A stretch of 18,418 nucleotides of DNA from Smittium culicis (Eukaryota; Kickxellomycota; Harpellomycetes; Harpellales; Legeriomycetaceae): contig LSSN01001662.1 in NCBI GenBank assembly GCA_001970855.1, positions 1 to 18,418 on the forward strand, read 5' to 3'. Under the pieces are notes generated by a model. The model searched no databases, was not told the origin of the DNA, and saw nothing but the letters and a program-made list of their open reading frames with translations. This document shows, in pieces, positions 9,314 to 18,018 of the stretch. The number at the start of each line of letters is the position of its first letter. Positions within the stretch are counted from its first letter, which is position 1. The position numbers were made by a program, and so were the translations under genes.

Positions 9314-9805
9314 ATGAGTCAAAGATTTGGCAAAATAGCGGGGAATGTAGTTTTGGGAGTCCAAGTTCTATGTTTTGCACATCTGGTTAATGAGTGGGTT
9401 GGAAGCTTCAATTTTTGCCATGGAAATTCAATGCTACCAACGTTCAACCCAACAGGCGATTTCGTTTACGTCGATAGGAAAGCAGTGGCTACAGACAGTC
9501 TGGAAATAGGCAATGTGGTGGCGAGCGTTTCGCCGCTCGATCCTCAGTCTATGGTCATGAAACGGATTATCGCTCTAGAGGGCGATGTTATCTGCGTCGA
9601 TCCGCTTGAAAAACACCCGAGGTATGTTAAGATCCCTAAAGGCCATGTGTGGCTTCAAGGCGACAATTTAGCCAACTCGCTGGATTCTAGAGTTTATGGG
9701 CCAGTATCTAAGGCCATGCTGAAGGGAAAAGTACTTTATAAGATTTGGCCCGAGTTTTCGCGTATCGATTCCCATGTCCATGTATTAAATCAGAAACTGC
9801 AATGA
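9314..9805 (+). CDS. IMP1: Mitochondrial inner membrane protease subunit 1 (S26 signal peptidase)
   Basis: This is a single exon of 163 residues, the usual size of IMP1. An N-terminal hydrophobic segment (about 10-31) anchors it in the inner membrane. The Ser/Lys dyad is present: S39 in GNSMLPTF and K83 in VMKRIIALEGD. The C-terminal signature GDNLANSLDSRVYGPV (116-131) and KIWP (143-146) match IMP1 rather than IMP2. The IMP complex faces the intermembrane space and removes sorting signals from proteins imported or made in mitochondria. The first Met is accepted because the family begins about 25 residues before the hydrophobic Cys/His-containing region seen here. It is convergent with a complex I subunit gene (289 bp between stops). 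An upstream ORF and a palindromic motif sit directly before the start. No defect is seen. Confidence 0.95.
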   Translation: MSQRFGKIAGNVVLGVQVLCFAHLVNEWVGSFNFCHGNSMLPTFNPTGDFVYVDRKAVATDSLEIGNVVASVSPLDPQSMVMKRIIALEGDVICVDPLEKHPRYVKIPKGHVWLQGDNLANSLDSRVYGPVSKAMLKGKVLYKIWPEFSRIDSHVHVLNQKLQ

Positions 9806-10094
9806 AGCAACTAGAATTTTTTTTATATATTTACAACTAACTAAAAGCAATCCCTTTTTAGCGGGAATATGTACGTACATCTTTTATCTTAATAATAAGC
9901 CTGAATAATAAAATAGTGTAAATTTTAAAATAGGATGTAGATGGGAAAGTGAACTAGAATATTAAATTTTATTTTAAGCTAGACAAATTTAGGGATATAA
10001 AGAAAAATAAAAGCATATCATTTTTGTTTATTTCACATTATTACTCGCTATTTGGTTATTGTTGAATGTTTTGAGTTGACGGCCAAGAATGCTT

Positions 10095-10646
10095 TTAGAT
10101 GACATGGTCGGTGTGCTTGTAGGTTAATATATCACCGCGCGCTTCCATTCTCTTTTCAGCTTCGGCTCTGGCCCAAGTACGTACTTTTGTGTCTGGCTTG
10201 AAATACAAACCGATTGAACCAAAAACCATAGCACCATAAAAGCCATAGTACCAAAGGTTTTCCCAACCCTCCTTCTCGTATTTGACTCCAGGCTATTTAA
10301 TTATATTTTTTAAAAAATAAAAAAGAAATGTTATAGTTTTAATTTTAATTTTAATTAGTTTTTGTTTATTATCTTTAAAAATATATAGCTTATAAAGATT
10401 AATCTTTAATTTATATCTTGTTATGTGAAAATAGCGCTTTTGTGTTATTTTTTATAGTTGATTCGAATATCGAGCAGACGTAATATATATGTATTTATTT
10501 AGGTAGCCTATTAAATCTTTGAAGCTTACTTTTCTGCTGAACAGGTAGCCGGTGGGTTCTTGGAGTTCTGGTCCATGTCCGCTCTTATAAATCGATCCAA
10601 GATTTGTTCTTCTCGAGCTCAATCGCACAATCTGTCTCGCAAGCAT
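10095..10646 (-). CDS. NDUFB11: NADH:ubiquinone oxidoreductase ESSS subunit (NDUFB11-like)
   Basis: Exons are 10646-10530 and 10292-10095, joined in phase 0 over a 237-nt intron (GTAAGC donor, AAATAG acceptor), giving 104 residues. The N-terminus (MLARQIVRLSSRRTNLG) is basic and Ser-rich, as in mitochondrial targeting peptides. EPTGYLFSRK then leads into PGVKYEKEGWENLWYYGF and one membrane helix (about 53-70), followed by YFKPDTKVRTWARAEAEKRM. This is the fungal ESSS/NDUFB11 pattern: an accessory subunit of the complex I membrane arm with a single helix and a matrix-side N-terminus. The second exon alone would have been too short to detect as a gene. It is convergent with IMP1, another inner-membrane protein; shared regulation is not shown. 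Its presence indicates that the organism retains complex I. Confidence 0.9.
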
Positions 10647-11550
10647 TCTTATTTCGTTTTTATTATGATTGTATTTTTTTCCAGTTAAAGGCTTATTAAG
10701 AGATTTCAGTTATTCGTTTTTATCTTTTTCTTTTTTTTTAGCTTAATAAAACTGCGTTGAAAAATAAAAAAGCTAAACTATAATCTGTATACTTGTCTGT
10801 TTTATTTTTATTAGTTTAACTCTTCAAATTAGCAAATTAGCCGACCTTAAATATAACCTTTATTTTGACAATAATTCGCTGTCGAAAAAGAGCAATTCGA
10901 TCCTCGCTAATATTATTGGTTTAAGAAATCTGTTCTCCAATTATATGTAGTTATTTTTTAAGTTAATATATTATTTATCTTTATCTATTTATAAACTTAT
11001 TCGTCAGTCATATAATCAGTCAATGTACTAATAAATCCAAAAATTAATGCATAGCTTCATTCTATTCGTTATGAAATTTTTATCAAAATCAGTATTATAT
11101 TCAGCCTGTAATCGTATGGCAAGAGATTAGCAGATTATATATATCTATTGGCGTCTTCTTATTTTGAATTTTACACGTCTTTCAGTCAATAATATGTGGT
11201 ATCGCTGATTTAAAGCTTGATTGCTAAGTGTATGAGTAATTTAGCTATTCCATCATACTCATAAATTATATCACAAATAAAGGCTAAAATACCAATTTTT
11301 TGAAAAGAGGTATATGGTTGATTTTATTAGATTTAAAATGGAATTATTTTTTGAAAATTACACAAAATAAAGAATTTACCCCCCGAAAAAAAAAAAATTA
11401 AAAGCGCATAAATTCTGATAAAATTCACCCATCCAATTCCTCAATTACACGCCATAAGTTTGGTTGATTTTTTACTCAAAAATCGTCATATTATATCTAT
11501 TAGTATTCTAAGCCAACATATCTAATTTCAAGTTGATTTAGCTAATCAAA

Positions 11551-11568
11551 ATAATAATAATAATAATA
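11551..11568. repeat. (ATA)6 microsatellite
   Basis: Six perfect ATA units lie in non-coding DNA. It is short and unremarkable, but could be length-polymorphic. Confidence 0.7.
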
Positions 11569-12044
11569 CTCCCGCTATAGTATAATATTGAAAGCGGTGT
11601 TAACAGATATTCTATATAATGGATGATCCATTGTATAAATTTAAATATTTATAACGAGATCGCGAGTGTATATATTATAGAGTGTATTTTGTGATCTGAT
11701 ACGCCCATTTTTGAAAAAAATAATTTATAAATAATTTGGCTAATTATGATCCAGTAAGAAAACTGCAGATTTAGATGCTAGAGATTATAAACTCTTAACT
11801 TTGTTTTACATCAGATATCATATACCCTTGGATGTATTTATATATACTTTTGGGATAGAAAATCAACTAAAAATACATCTTTATGGCTAATTATGAGCTA
11901 TAAATAAAAGTTACATGTGAAATTTATATTTAAGAGTAAAAAAAAACAGATTATATAACTACATACAAAACAGAAATCTAGATTGAAACAGAGATAATCA
12001 ACTAATTAAAGTCTGGTAAAAAGAGAAAGATCAAACGAAGGAAA

Positions 12045-12066
12045 GAAAAGTCTATATAAAATATAA
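12045..12066 (-). promoter_or_regulatory. 3'-flank motif shared by the two transporters (copy 1)
   Basis: About 30-50 nt after the stop of the first transporter, the minus strand reads TTTTATATAGACTTTTC. The second transporter has TTTTATGTATAGACCTTTT at a similar distance from its stop. The match may be a relic of the duplication or a 3'-end processing element. Confidence 0.3.
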
Positions 12067-12096
12067 CCAAGCAAGTGTAAATTTAAGATATATGTT

Positions 12097-13446
12097 CTAT
12101 TTTTTGAGGCTAGATGTATTATTTCTGAAGTTTGGATTGTCCCTTTTCAGAAAGTATTTGAGGGCTATAAGGGGGAATAGAGATGCTAAATAGAAGATGC
12201 CGCCCAAGATGATGATGGGTTTGTAAGAGGTGCGGTGTCCTAGGTTTTCAAAAATAGCGCCAGTTGTAGGTGCGCATGCGAAAATGGTCAAGCCCATGGC
12301 TAAGTAGGCAACGCCGTTGATTTGGGAGACTTTTTCAATGGGGTAGTAGCTGGCAATGATGAGAGGGCCAAGAGCGAAGAAAGGAACGGCGAAAAGGCCG
12401 AAACAGATATAAAAAATCAAGAGCGGAACAAACGTCTTGGAGGTGAGCCATAAAGTAAGCATGAGAACCCCTGTTAGGAAGTGAGAAACGAGTGCGATGT
12501 TGACAGCATCAAACTTCTTTGTAAGAGGACCACACGCCATTCGGCTAATAGACGAAAATGCGCAATACACCATGATTAAGTTTGAAGCAGTTGCTGGCGA
12601 TTTCCCCACGTCAATCAAGTTTGCAGGGAAGTACAGCGCAACAACATTGAACCCAACTTGCATAAAAACTCCAACAGCATAAATCATTAGAGCGGCAGGA
12701 TCTTTCAGTGACGCCAAATCTATAAGCTTATTCGAAGGTAAATACTCTTTACGAGGCTTTAAAAAAAAGCCGCAAATGCCTGTACAAACTAGGAAAAGAA
12801 TAGCTAGAATTCTGAATGCCCAGTGAATATCTAGGATATTAACAAATACAGTTACAACCGGAACTAAAACCAAAGCGCCGATACTGCTCCCAGACGCCAC
12901 AATTCCAATAGCCAGCCCTTTATGCTTGTCAAACCAAAGCGCGGGAACAGTCAGCGCTATATTTGCAATAATCGAGGAACCCAACCCAAACATTATACCT
13001 TGCGTCAAAGTAAGCTGCCATATTTGCGTGCTGAACGAAGCAAGCAAAAGGCCCACTGATGCTATAACAGTTCCCAGAAGACTAGAGTTTCTTAATCCTA
13101 TCAGCCGTATCAGCGGACTTGCCAATAAACCCCCAGATAAAGTGCACGCAATACACATCGTTGATATCCATGCGATTTTCTCAGCTGGCTCGTCGACAAA
13201 AAGTACTTTAAGATAGTATGCTTGGAATACGCCAAAAGCATTCGGACTTCCGAAAGAAAACAAAAAGTTTACCAACGAAGACGCCAATATAACCCAGGCG
13301 TACCCTTTATCTGGAGGAGGGCATCCGTCGTCGGGCTCGGATATTTTTCGCTTCTCATCTAATGAATGACTTTCATGTGTTGATTCGAAATCAACGGCAG
13401 ATGGGTTTTTGTGATAACTGGCTGGTTTTGGTACCGAAGAATTCAT
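12097..13446 (-). CDS. Monocarboxylate-porter-like MFS transporter, copy 1
   Basis: This is an intronless gene of 449 residues with about 12 predicted membrane helices. The hydrophilic N-terminus (1-45) ends in PPPDKGYAWVI, the fungal form of the MCT first-helix signature (D-G-G/K-Y/F-G/A-W). Further marks are SPNAFGVFQAYY, the loop SPLIRLIGLR, FDKHKGLAIGIVASGSSIGA in helix 5, a charged central loop (about 230-250, KPRKEYLPSNK) and KVSQINGVAYL in helix 11. Fungal members (Mch family) move varied substrates, including riboflavin in Mch5, so the substrate cannot be named. The protein most likely sits in the plasma membrane. It is about four-fifths identical to the gene at 16192-17535, same strand, without gaps until the last few residues. 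The start was chosen because the two proteins align from Met1. An 8-bp inverted repeat lies about 40 nt upstream. Confidence 0.88.
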   Translation of the reverse strand: MNSSVPKPASYHKNPSAVDFESTHESHSLDEKRKISEPDDGCPPPDKGYAWVILASSLVNFLFSFGSPNAFGVFQAYYLKVLFVDEPAEKIAWISTMCIACTLSGGLLASPLIRLIGLRNSSLLGTVIASVGLLLASFSTQIWQLTLTQGIMFGLGSSIIANIALTVPALWFDKHKGLAIGIVASGSSIGALVLVPVVTVFVNILDIHWAFRILAILFLVCTGICGFFLKPRKEYLPSNKLIDLASLKDPAALMIYAVGVFMQVGFNVVALYFPANLIDVGKSPATASNLIMVYCAFSSISRMACGPLTKKFDAVNIALVSHFLTGVLMLTLWLTSKTFVPLLIFYICFGLFAVPFFALGPLIIASYYPIEKVSQINGVAYLAMGLTIFACAPTTGAIFENLGHRTSYKPIIILGGIFYLASLFPLIALKYFLKRDNPNFRNNTSSLKK

Positions 13447-13485
13447 GACTATTATTGTTATCGATATGTTAATTAGATATAGTCG

Positions 13486-13503
13486 TTTCAGTTAAAACTG
13501 AAA
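13486..13503. promoter_or_regulatory. 8-bp inverted repeat upstream of transporter copy 1
   Basis: TTTCAGTT and AACTGAAA flank an AA spacer, 40-57 nt before the start codon. The symmetry suits a dimeric regulator site, but copy 2 has no equivalent and palindromes of this size can arise by chance. Confidence 0.3.
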
Positions 13504-16139
13504 ACCTGTTTTTCGAACGGTAAATTTGACAGAGTAAACTGCTGTAGGCATCTAAAAACGGAGAATTAAACGCCAATTATATCATCAATATATTTATAAA
13601 TAGTATAACGCACAGTCGAAATTTTGCAGCACTGAGAACATTCGCTCGTTTCCAGAATATATGGCTATAAACGTTAGGACTGTACAGAAACTGATAAATT
13701 GTCTTAAACTGAAAGAAAATGAGATTGCTTTTAGCTATGGTATTATACAGTGAGAAATCAGCTTTAAATGACTCAATTGTTTACAGTTAATTGATTTGGG
13801 TTGTAAAATACTAATTTTCTTAATTTCCTAATTTTTTTTGTTTAATGATTAATTTCTCCAAACACACTGCAATTCACTTATAGTTCAATACACACTGCAG
13901 AATTTATTACCAAAATATCAACATAGTAAAACAGCCTCAACAGAACCTAAAAATTTCAATCCATTGTTTTCTAAAATATTGAATTTTACGAAGTTTAATT
14001 GAATTTTATAACTTGAATTTTCAAATTCCTCGTCGAATTTCGATTATATGACTCATAATTCTACTAATTCATAGCCTTTTGTTTTTATTTTTATCAGCCA
14101 GAAATTCTCGTTACAGATTTTATTGGCATAATCTTCTAGTGAAAACTAATTACGTAAAATAATGAAGTTTCAATGGGATCTTATCTAGATTGAGATAAAT
14201 AAGTTATTTTGATCTCTCGAAATTGATTCCGAGTTTCAAACCCCTCAAAATAATCAGTTTTCGCATTATAAAACTTGCACATAAAGTCGCTCCTTTTTTT
14301 TTATCTGTTTCCCCCCATTTTATAAATACTTTGATTGGCTTTTTTATTTGCCTTGTAATAATCAAACCAAAAAAGTCGATCTAAAGTAAAACCCCACGAT
14401 TTATTCCCTCGTTTTAAACAATTAATACAAAATTTTGATTTCTACATTGAATTTACATTTACGTTCACTAGTCGTTCTGTCCGCAGTAGTATTACATTGG
14501 CCTTTAATTTATATTACTGCATCGTGTTTTTACATATGTAATCCAAATCCATAGCCTGCTATTACTGCAAACAATTATGCGATCCTTCAAAATATGCAAC
14601 TAGAAAGTAGTTTCAGATCATATGAACTTATCTCTATTGAATTTAGATCTTTCTGTCTTTTAAACTAATTCGTGAATTTAATGGACTTCATCAGAATTTA
14701 TGAAATTCAACATTAATAAGATCTGAACTAATTTTTTTTTTCATGAATGCCATTTCAACACCGCTTTTAATTTTCTTATATGGCTGAAATTTTTATCTAT
14801 ACTGAAAATACACAACAGCCAAACCAGATTTATTACATTAAATATAAATGTTTCTGGAAAAAAATTTTCTCTCCAAAGTAGTTTGCTGTATATAACCTTC
14901 ATATTTAAATTGCCAAACTAATATGTGTAAGAATTTTTGTTAAAAAAGTTTCTTGCTCGGTTTAATTGCTATCACACACACAAAATTATACTATTATGTC
15001 TAAAATTAATTACGTATGTTTAGTGTATTTTTCAATACCAATTCTTATAAGCGGAGGAAGCTAAAAGAAATTATTTTAATTATTTCTTTATTTATTTACA
15101 TTAATCTACATTTAAACATCGGATACATTCACCATTTTTAATTTATAAACATCCCATTTTATTAATAAATAGTCTAGGCAATAGTATTTCATAATCTCTT
15201 AAAATAATCAAGACGAAGGATTTTTAAAGCTCTAAAGTATAACACCATCCAATTTTTTAACAGCTAATAATATTAAAGACACTCATAAATTATCATCAAC
15301 AATTATAAAGTATCTTTTTAAACAGATAAAAATATATTCTACTATTAATAAATTATAAGTACTTGATTAGCTTTACTTGAGTATCGACGACTTATTGCAT
15401 CGAGTGCGCCGTAAAAAAAAGAAACAAAGCCTGAAATCAGTACAATAACAACATTTCTACATTTCAGATTACTATTAAAATAACAATTTCCCCTATTATA
15501 GTCGATTTTAATCATAAACAACATCCAGTATATATACTAGCTAAATCGCCACATTTTTGATCATTGCCTTGGTATCAGATAAATAAAAAAAAAAATTGAC
15601 CTTATTAAATATTTTATCTAATCGTATTTCTAAATTATAATAATAGAAACCAATAAAAAAAGTGTCTTTAATAGCACACTACGCCTAAAAATTTAAACAT
15701 ATATCACATTAATAGTTCACCTACATGCAAATACGTTCATATATTACTCTGCGTAAAAAAAAATTATAAAATTCTATGATATAAAGTATATCGCGATAAT
15801 TATTGATAATTTCTACTACTGTAAAAAAAAAGAAGACAAAATATATTAAGAACCATTTGGTATATAAAGCAAGCAGGGAAAAGACAAATCCTCAAAATTA
15901 ATCTTTCTTAAATTTTAGCTGCGAGACTTTACGCCAATAAAATTATATAAATAAATTGTAAAAGTAAATACACACGAATATGATCTAATTAAGGCTTGTC
16001 AGTAATAATAATTTTATAAAAATAAAAGAAAACTGCACGTTAGAAAAAAAATAGGTTTATTGTTACGATGATTTATAGAAATGTAAAAATTGTTATAAGG
16101 AAGAATAATGAAGAAAGAAAAAAAAGGTGAAGCGAAAAA

Positions 16140-16162
16140 AGGTCTATACATAAAAAATGAGG
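16140..16162 (-). promoter_or_regulatory. 3'-flank motif shared by the two transporters (copy 2)
   Basis: On the minus strand TTTTATGTATAGACCTTTT lies about 30-50 nt after the stop, at nearly the same offset as the similar string after copy 1. It is the only obvious sequence kept in common outside the coding regions. Confidence 0.3.
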
Positions 16163-16191
16163 GGGGTTTGGATTTCGGATATGATATTAAT

Positions 16192-17535
16192 TTAGGATCG
16201 AGCAGCAATCTTTTTGAAGTTTGGGTTATCTTTTTTCAAAAAGTATTTGAGGGCAAAGAGGGGAATTAATGATAATAAGAAGGATATACCACCAATCAAA
16301 ATGATAGGAACGTATGAAGTGCGGCGTCCTAAATTTTCAAAGGCAACGCCAGTAGTTGGGACACATATGAAAACAGTAAGGCCCATGATCAAGTAGGCAA
16401 GACCGTTGATTTGTGACACTTTTTCATCAGGGTAATAGTCAGCAACAATTAGCGGGCCAAGTGTGAAGAAAGGAACAGCGAAGATTCCAAAGCAGATATA
16501 GAAAATTAATAGAGGAGTGAATGTGTTGGATGTAAGCCATAATGCAAGCATCAAAACTCCTATTATAAAGTGGTATACGATTGCGATATTAACAGCACCG
16601 AATTTCTTGGAAAATTTACCGGTACTGATACGACTTAAAGAGGAAAAAACGCAATATACCATGATTAAGTTTGAAGCGGTTGTGGGCGATTTCCCTATAT
16701 CGATCAAGTTTGAGGGGAAATAAAGCACTACAGTATTGAATGAAATTTGTAAAAAGCTGCCAACAGTATAAATCATCAATGCAGCAGGGTCTTTTAGAGA
16801 TGAAAGGTCTAAAAGTTTTTTTGAAGGAGAAAACTTCTTGCGAGGCTTTATTAAAAAACCACAAATGCCTGTACAAACTAGGAAAAGTATAGCTAAAATT
16901 CTAAAGGCCCAATTTATATCTAGAATGTTGATGAACTTTGTAACTATGGGGACTAAAATCAAGGCGCCAGAGCTACCTCCAGAAGCGACAATTCCGATAG
17001 CAAGACCTTTATGCTTATCAAACCAAAGAGCAGGAGCAGACAGTGAAATGTTTACTATTAAAGACGAGCCAAGGCCAAAAATAATACCTTGAGTCAATAC
17101 AAGCTGCCAAATTTGTGTACTAAAAGAAGCAAGCAAAAGGCCCACTGAAGCAATTGCAGTTCCCACAAGACTCGAATTTCTTAAACCGATCAATCGTATA
17201 AGCGGACTTGCTAGTAAGCCTCCAGATAGAGTGCAAGTGACACACATCGTTGATATCCAGGCAATTTTATCAGCAGGTTCATCGACAAAAAGTACTTTAA
17301 GGTAGTAAGCTTGGAATACCCCAAAAGCGTTAGGGCTTCCAAAGGCAAGTAATAGATTTACAAGTGACGCGACCATTATTACCCAAGCGTACCCTTTATC
17401 GGGAGGTGGATAGCCATCTTCATCTTCGGATACGTAGTCCTTTTCTGTATAAGAGCGACTTTCGGGCTTAGACTCGATATCAGAAGGGGTTGGTAGTTCT
17501 GTATGGCTGACTGGTTTATTTACAGAAACGTTCAT
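16192..17535 (-). CDS. Monocarboxylate-porter-like MFS transporter, copy 2
   Basis: This is an intronless gene of 447 residues with about 12 helices and the same landmarks as copy 1: PPPDKGYAWVI at 43-53, FDKHKGLAIGIVASGGSSGA, central loop KPRKKFSPSKK, KVSQINGLAYL. By hand comparison I count about 80 differences over some 400 core residues. They cluster in helix 5 (GSSIG to GGSSG), helix 7 (MQVGFNVVA to LQISFNTVV) and the helix 8-9 loop (CGPLTKKFD to TGKFSKKFG); the N-terminal 40 residues have diverged freely. Changes in substrate-facing helices 5, 7 and 8 could alter specificity, which is inference. Orientation and gene structure point to tandem duplication. The substrate is unknown. A TTATAAA string lies about 15-20 nt before the start codon. 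The reading frame is complete and shows no decay. Confidence 0.88.
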   Translation of the reverse strand: MNVSVNKPVSHTELPTPSDIESKPESRSYTEKDYVSEDEDGYPPPDKGYAWVIMVASLVNLLLAFGSPNAFGVFQAYYLKVLFVDEPADKIAWISTMCVTCTLSGGLLASPLIRLIGLRNSSLVGTAIASVGLLLASFSTQIWQLVLTQGIIFGLGSSLIVNISLSAPALWFDKHKGLAIGIVASGGSSGALILVPIVTKFINILDINWAFRILAILFLVCTGICGFLIKPRKKFSPSKKLLDLSSLKDPAALMIYTVGSFLQISFNTVVLYFPSNLIDIGKSPTTASNLIMVYCVFSSLSRISTGKFSKKFGAVNIAIVYHFIIGVLMLALWLTSNTFTPLLIFYICFGIFAVPFFTLGPLIVADYYPDEKVSQINGLAYLIMGLTVFICVPTTGVAFENLGRRTSYVPIILIGGISFLLSLIPLFALKYFLKKDNPNFKKIAARS

Positions 17536-17792
17536 GTCTATATAGGGTTTATAAGATTAATTTTTGTTGAATGGAGTGTTGAAAGTGTGGGTATTAAAAG
17601 AGCTATCAGAAATTAGTTGATGTTTGAAAGGTGGAGTGCAATAGGTTGGATCGATATACAAATAACCTTTAAAATAATTTTGGTTTGGAGGACAACTAAA
17701 CTATCTATGTTTTTAGATTTTTAACATTCTTTTTAAATGGTATTTATAGTAATCGAATTCAAGCCATAACTGAGAAATAATCGCGGAGACAA

Positions 17793-17836
17793 TTTATCTA
17801 AAAAAAAAAAAAAATTTATGACGAATTTTAGATAAA
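17793..17836. repeat. 11-bp inverted repeat
   Basis: TTTATCTAAAA at 17793-17803 pairs with TTTTAGATAAA at 17826-17836 across 22 nt that include a long A-run. One such repeat is expected by chance in DNA of this composition; it is listed because it adjoins two further hairpins. Confidence 0.45.
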
Positions 17837-17903
17837 ATTCAACGGCTATTTACATTAGCACTAGCGTAATCAGCAAATATTTTCTGCGAAGAGTATTATT
17901 GGC

Positions 17904-17939
17904 TATCAAACGCATTCTCGGAAGAAAAATCTTTTGATA
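17904..17939. repeat. 7-bp inverted repeat
   Basis: TATCAAA at 17904-17910 pairs with TTTGATA at 17933-17939. The loop contains ATTCTCGGAA (17914-17923), a 10-mer repeated at 18027-18036 beyond the next hairpin. Confidence 0.4.
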
Positions 17940-17962
17940 AAACATTATTCCTACGCCTTTGG

Positions 17963-18018
17963 GTTTTATAGATTAGTCATCATTAAGAGCTGCACAGTCC
18001 CCCGCTAATCTATAAAAC
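17963..18018. repeat. Perfect 14-bp inverted repeat, 28-nt loop
   Basis: GTTTTATAGATTAG at 17963-17976 is the exact reverse complement of 18005-18018. The 28-nt loop is unusually G+C-rich for the region and ends in a C5 run. A perfect 14-bp hairpin with a short loop is not expected by chance in 18 kb of this composition (rough hand estimate: a few in a hundred windows). It could be part of a structured RNA, a cruciform or a small element end. Confidence 0.6.

Larger units (their letters stand above)
10647..12096. other. A+T-rich spacer of 1.45 kb, no gene seen
   Basis: This lies between the start of NDUFB11 (minus) and the 3' end of the first transporter (minus). It should hold the NDUFB11 promoter on its left. 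I see only short open frames, no tRNA and no recognisable exon. Small items are a trinucleotide run at 11551-11568, a C6 next to an A12 tract near 11380, and a near-perfect hairpin at 11615-11635 (TATAATGGAT against ATCCATTGTA). Confidence 0.65.
13447..16191. other. 2.7-kb spacer between the tandem transporters
   Basis: This contains the promoter of copy 1 (left side) and the 3' flank of copy 2 (right side). I find no ORF worth calling and no decayed third copy by eye. Small items are an inverted repeat at 13486-13503, a 10-nt direct repeat ACACACTGCA at 13862-13871 and 13890-13899, a 10-bp hairpin with one G-T pair at 14483-14520, and a CpG-bearing palindrome TATCGCGATA at 15789-15798. The rest is A+T-rich with no visible function. 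Confidence 0.65.

Noticed and set aside
10855..10935. Short minus-strand open frame in the NDUFB11 upstream region
   Set aside because: Only about 25 codons between stops, no splice partners with domain similarity and no start codon context.
13379..13395. tRNA T-arm look-alike (5-bp stem, loop TTCGAAA)
   Set aside because: It lies inside the coding region of transporter copy 1 and there is no box A, anticodon arm or acceptor stem in reach.
16014..16208. 64-residue minus-strand open frame next to the transporter copy 2 stop
   Set aside because: Phe/Ser/Tyr-rich translation of A+T-rich 3' flank overlapping the end of the real gene; no supporting motif.
17974..17985. Minus-strand ATGATGA resembling a C box of a C/D snoRNA
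   Set aside because: The nearest CTGA D-box candidate is over 100 nt away and no terminal stem pairs the two, so it is not called.
17985..18014. Minus-strand string AGATTAGC followed by a G-run, reminiscent of U6 snRNA
   Set aside because: The invariant ACAGAGA element and the following core sequence are absent; U6 is too conserved for that.
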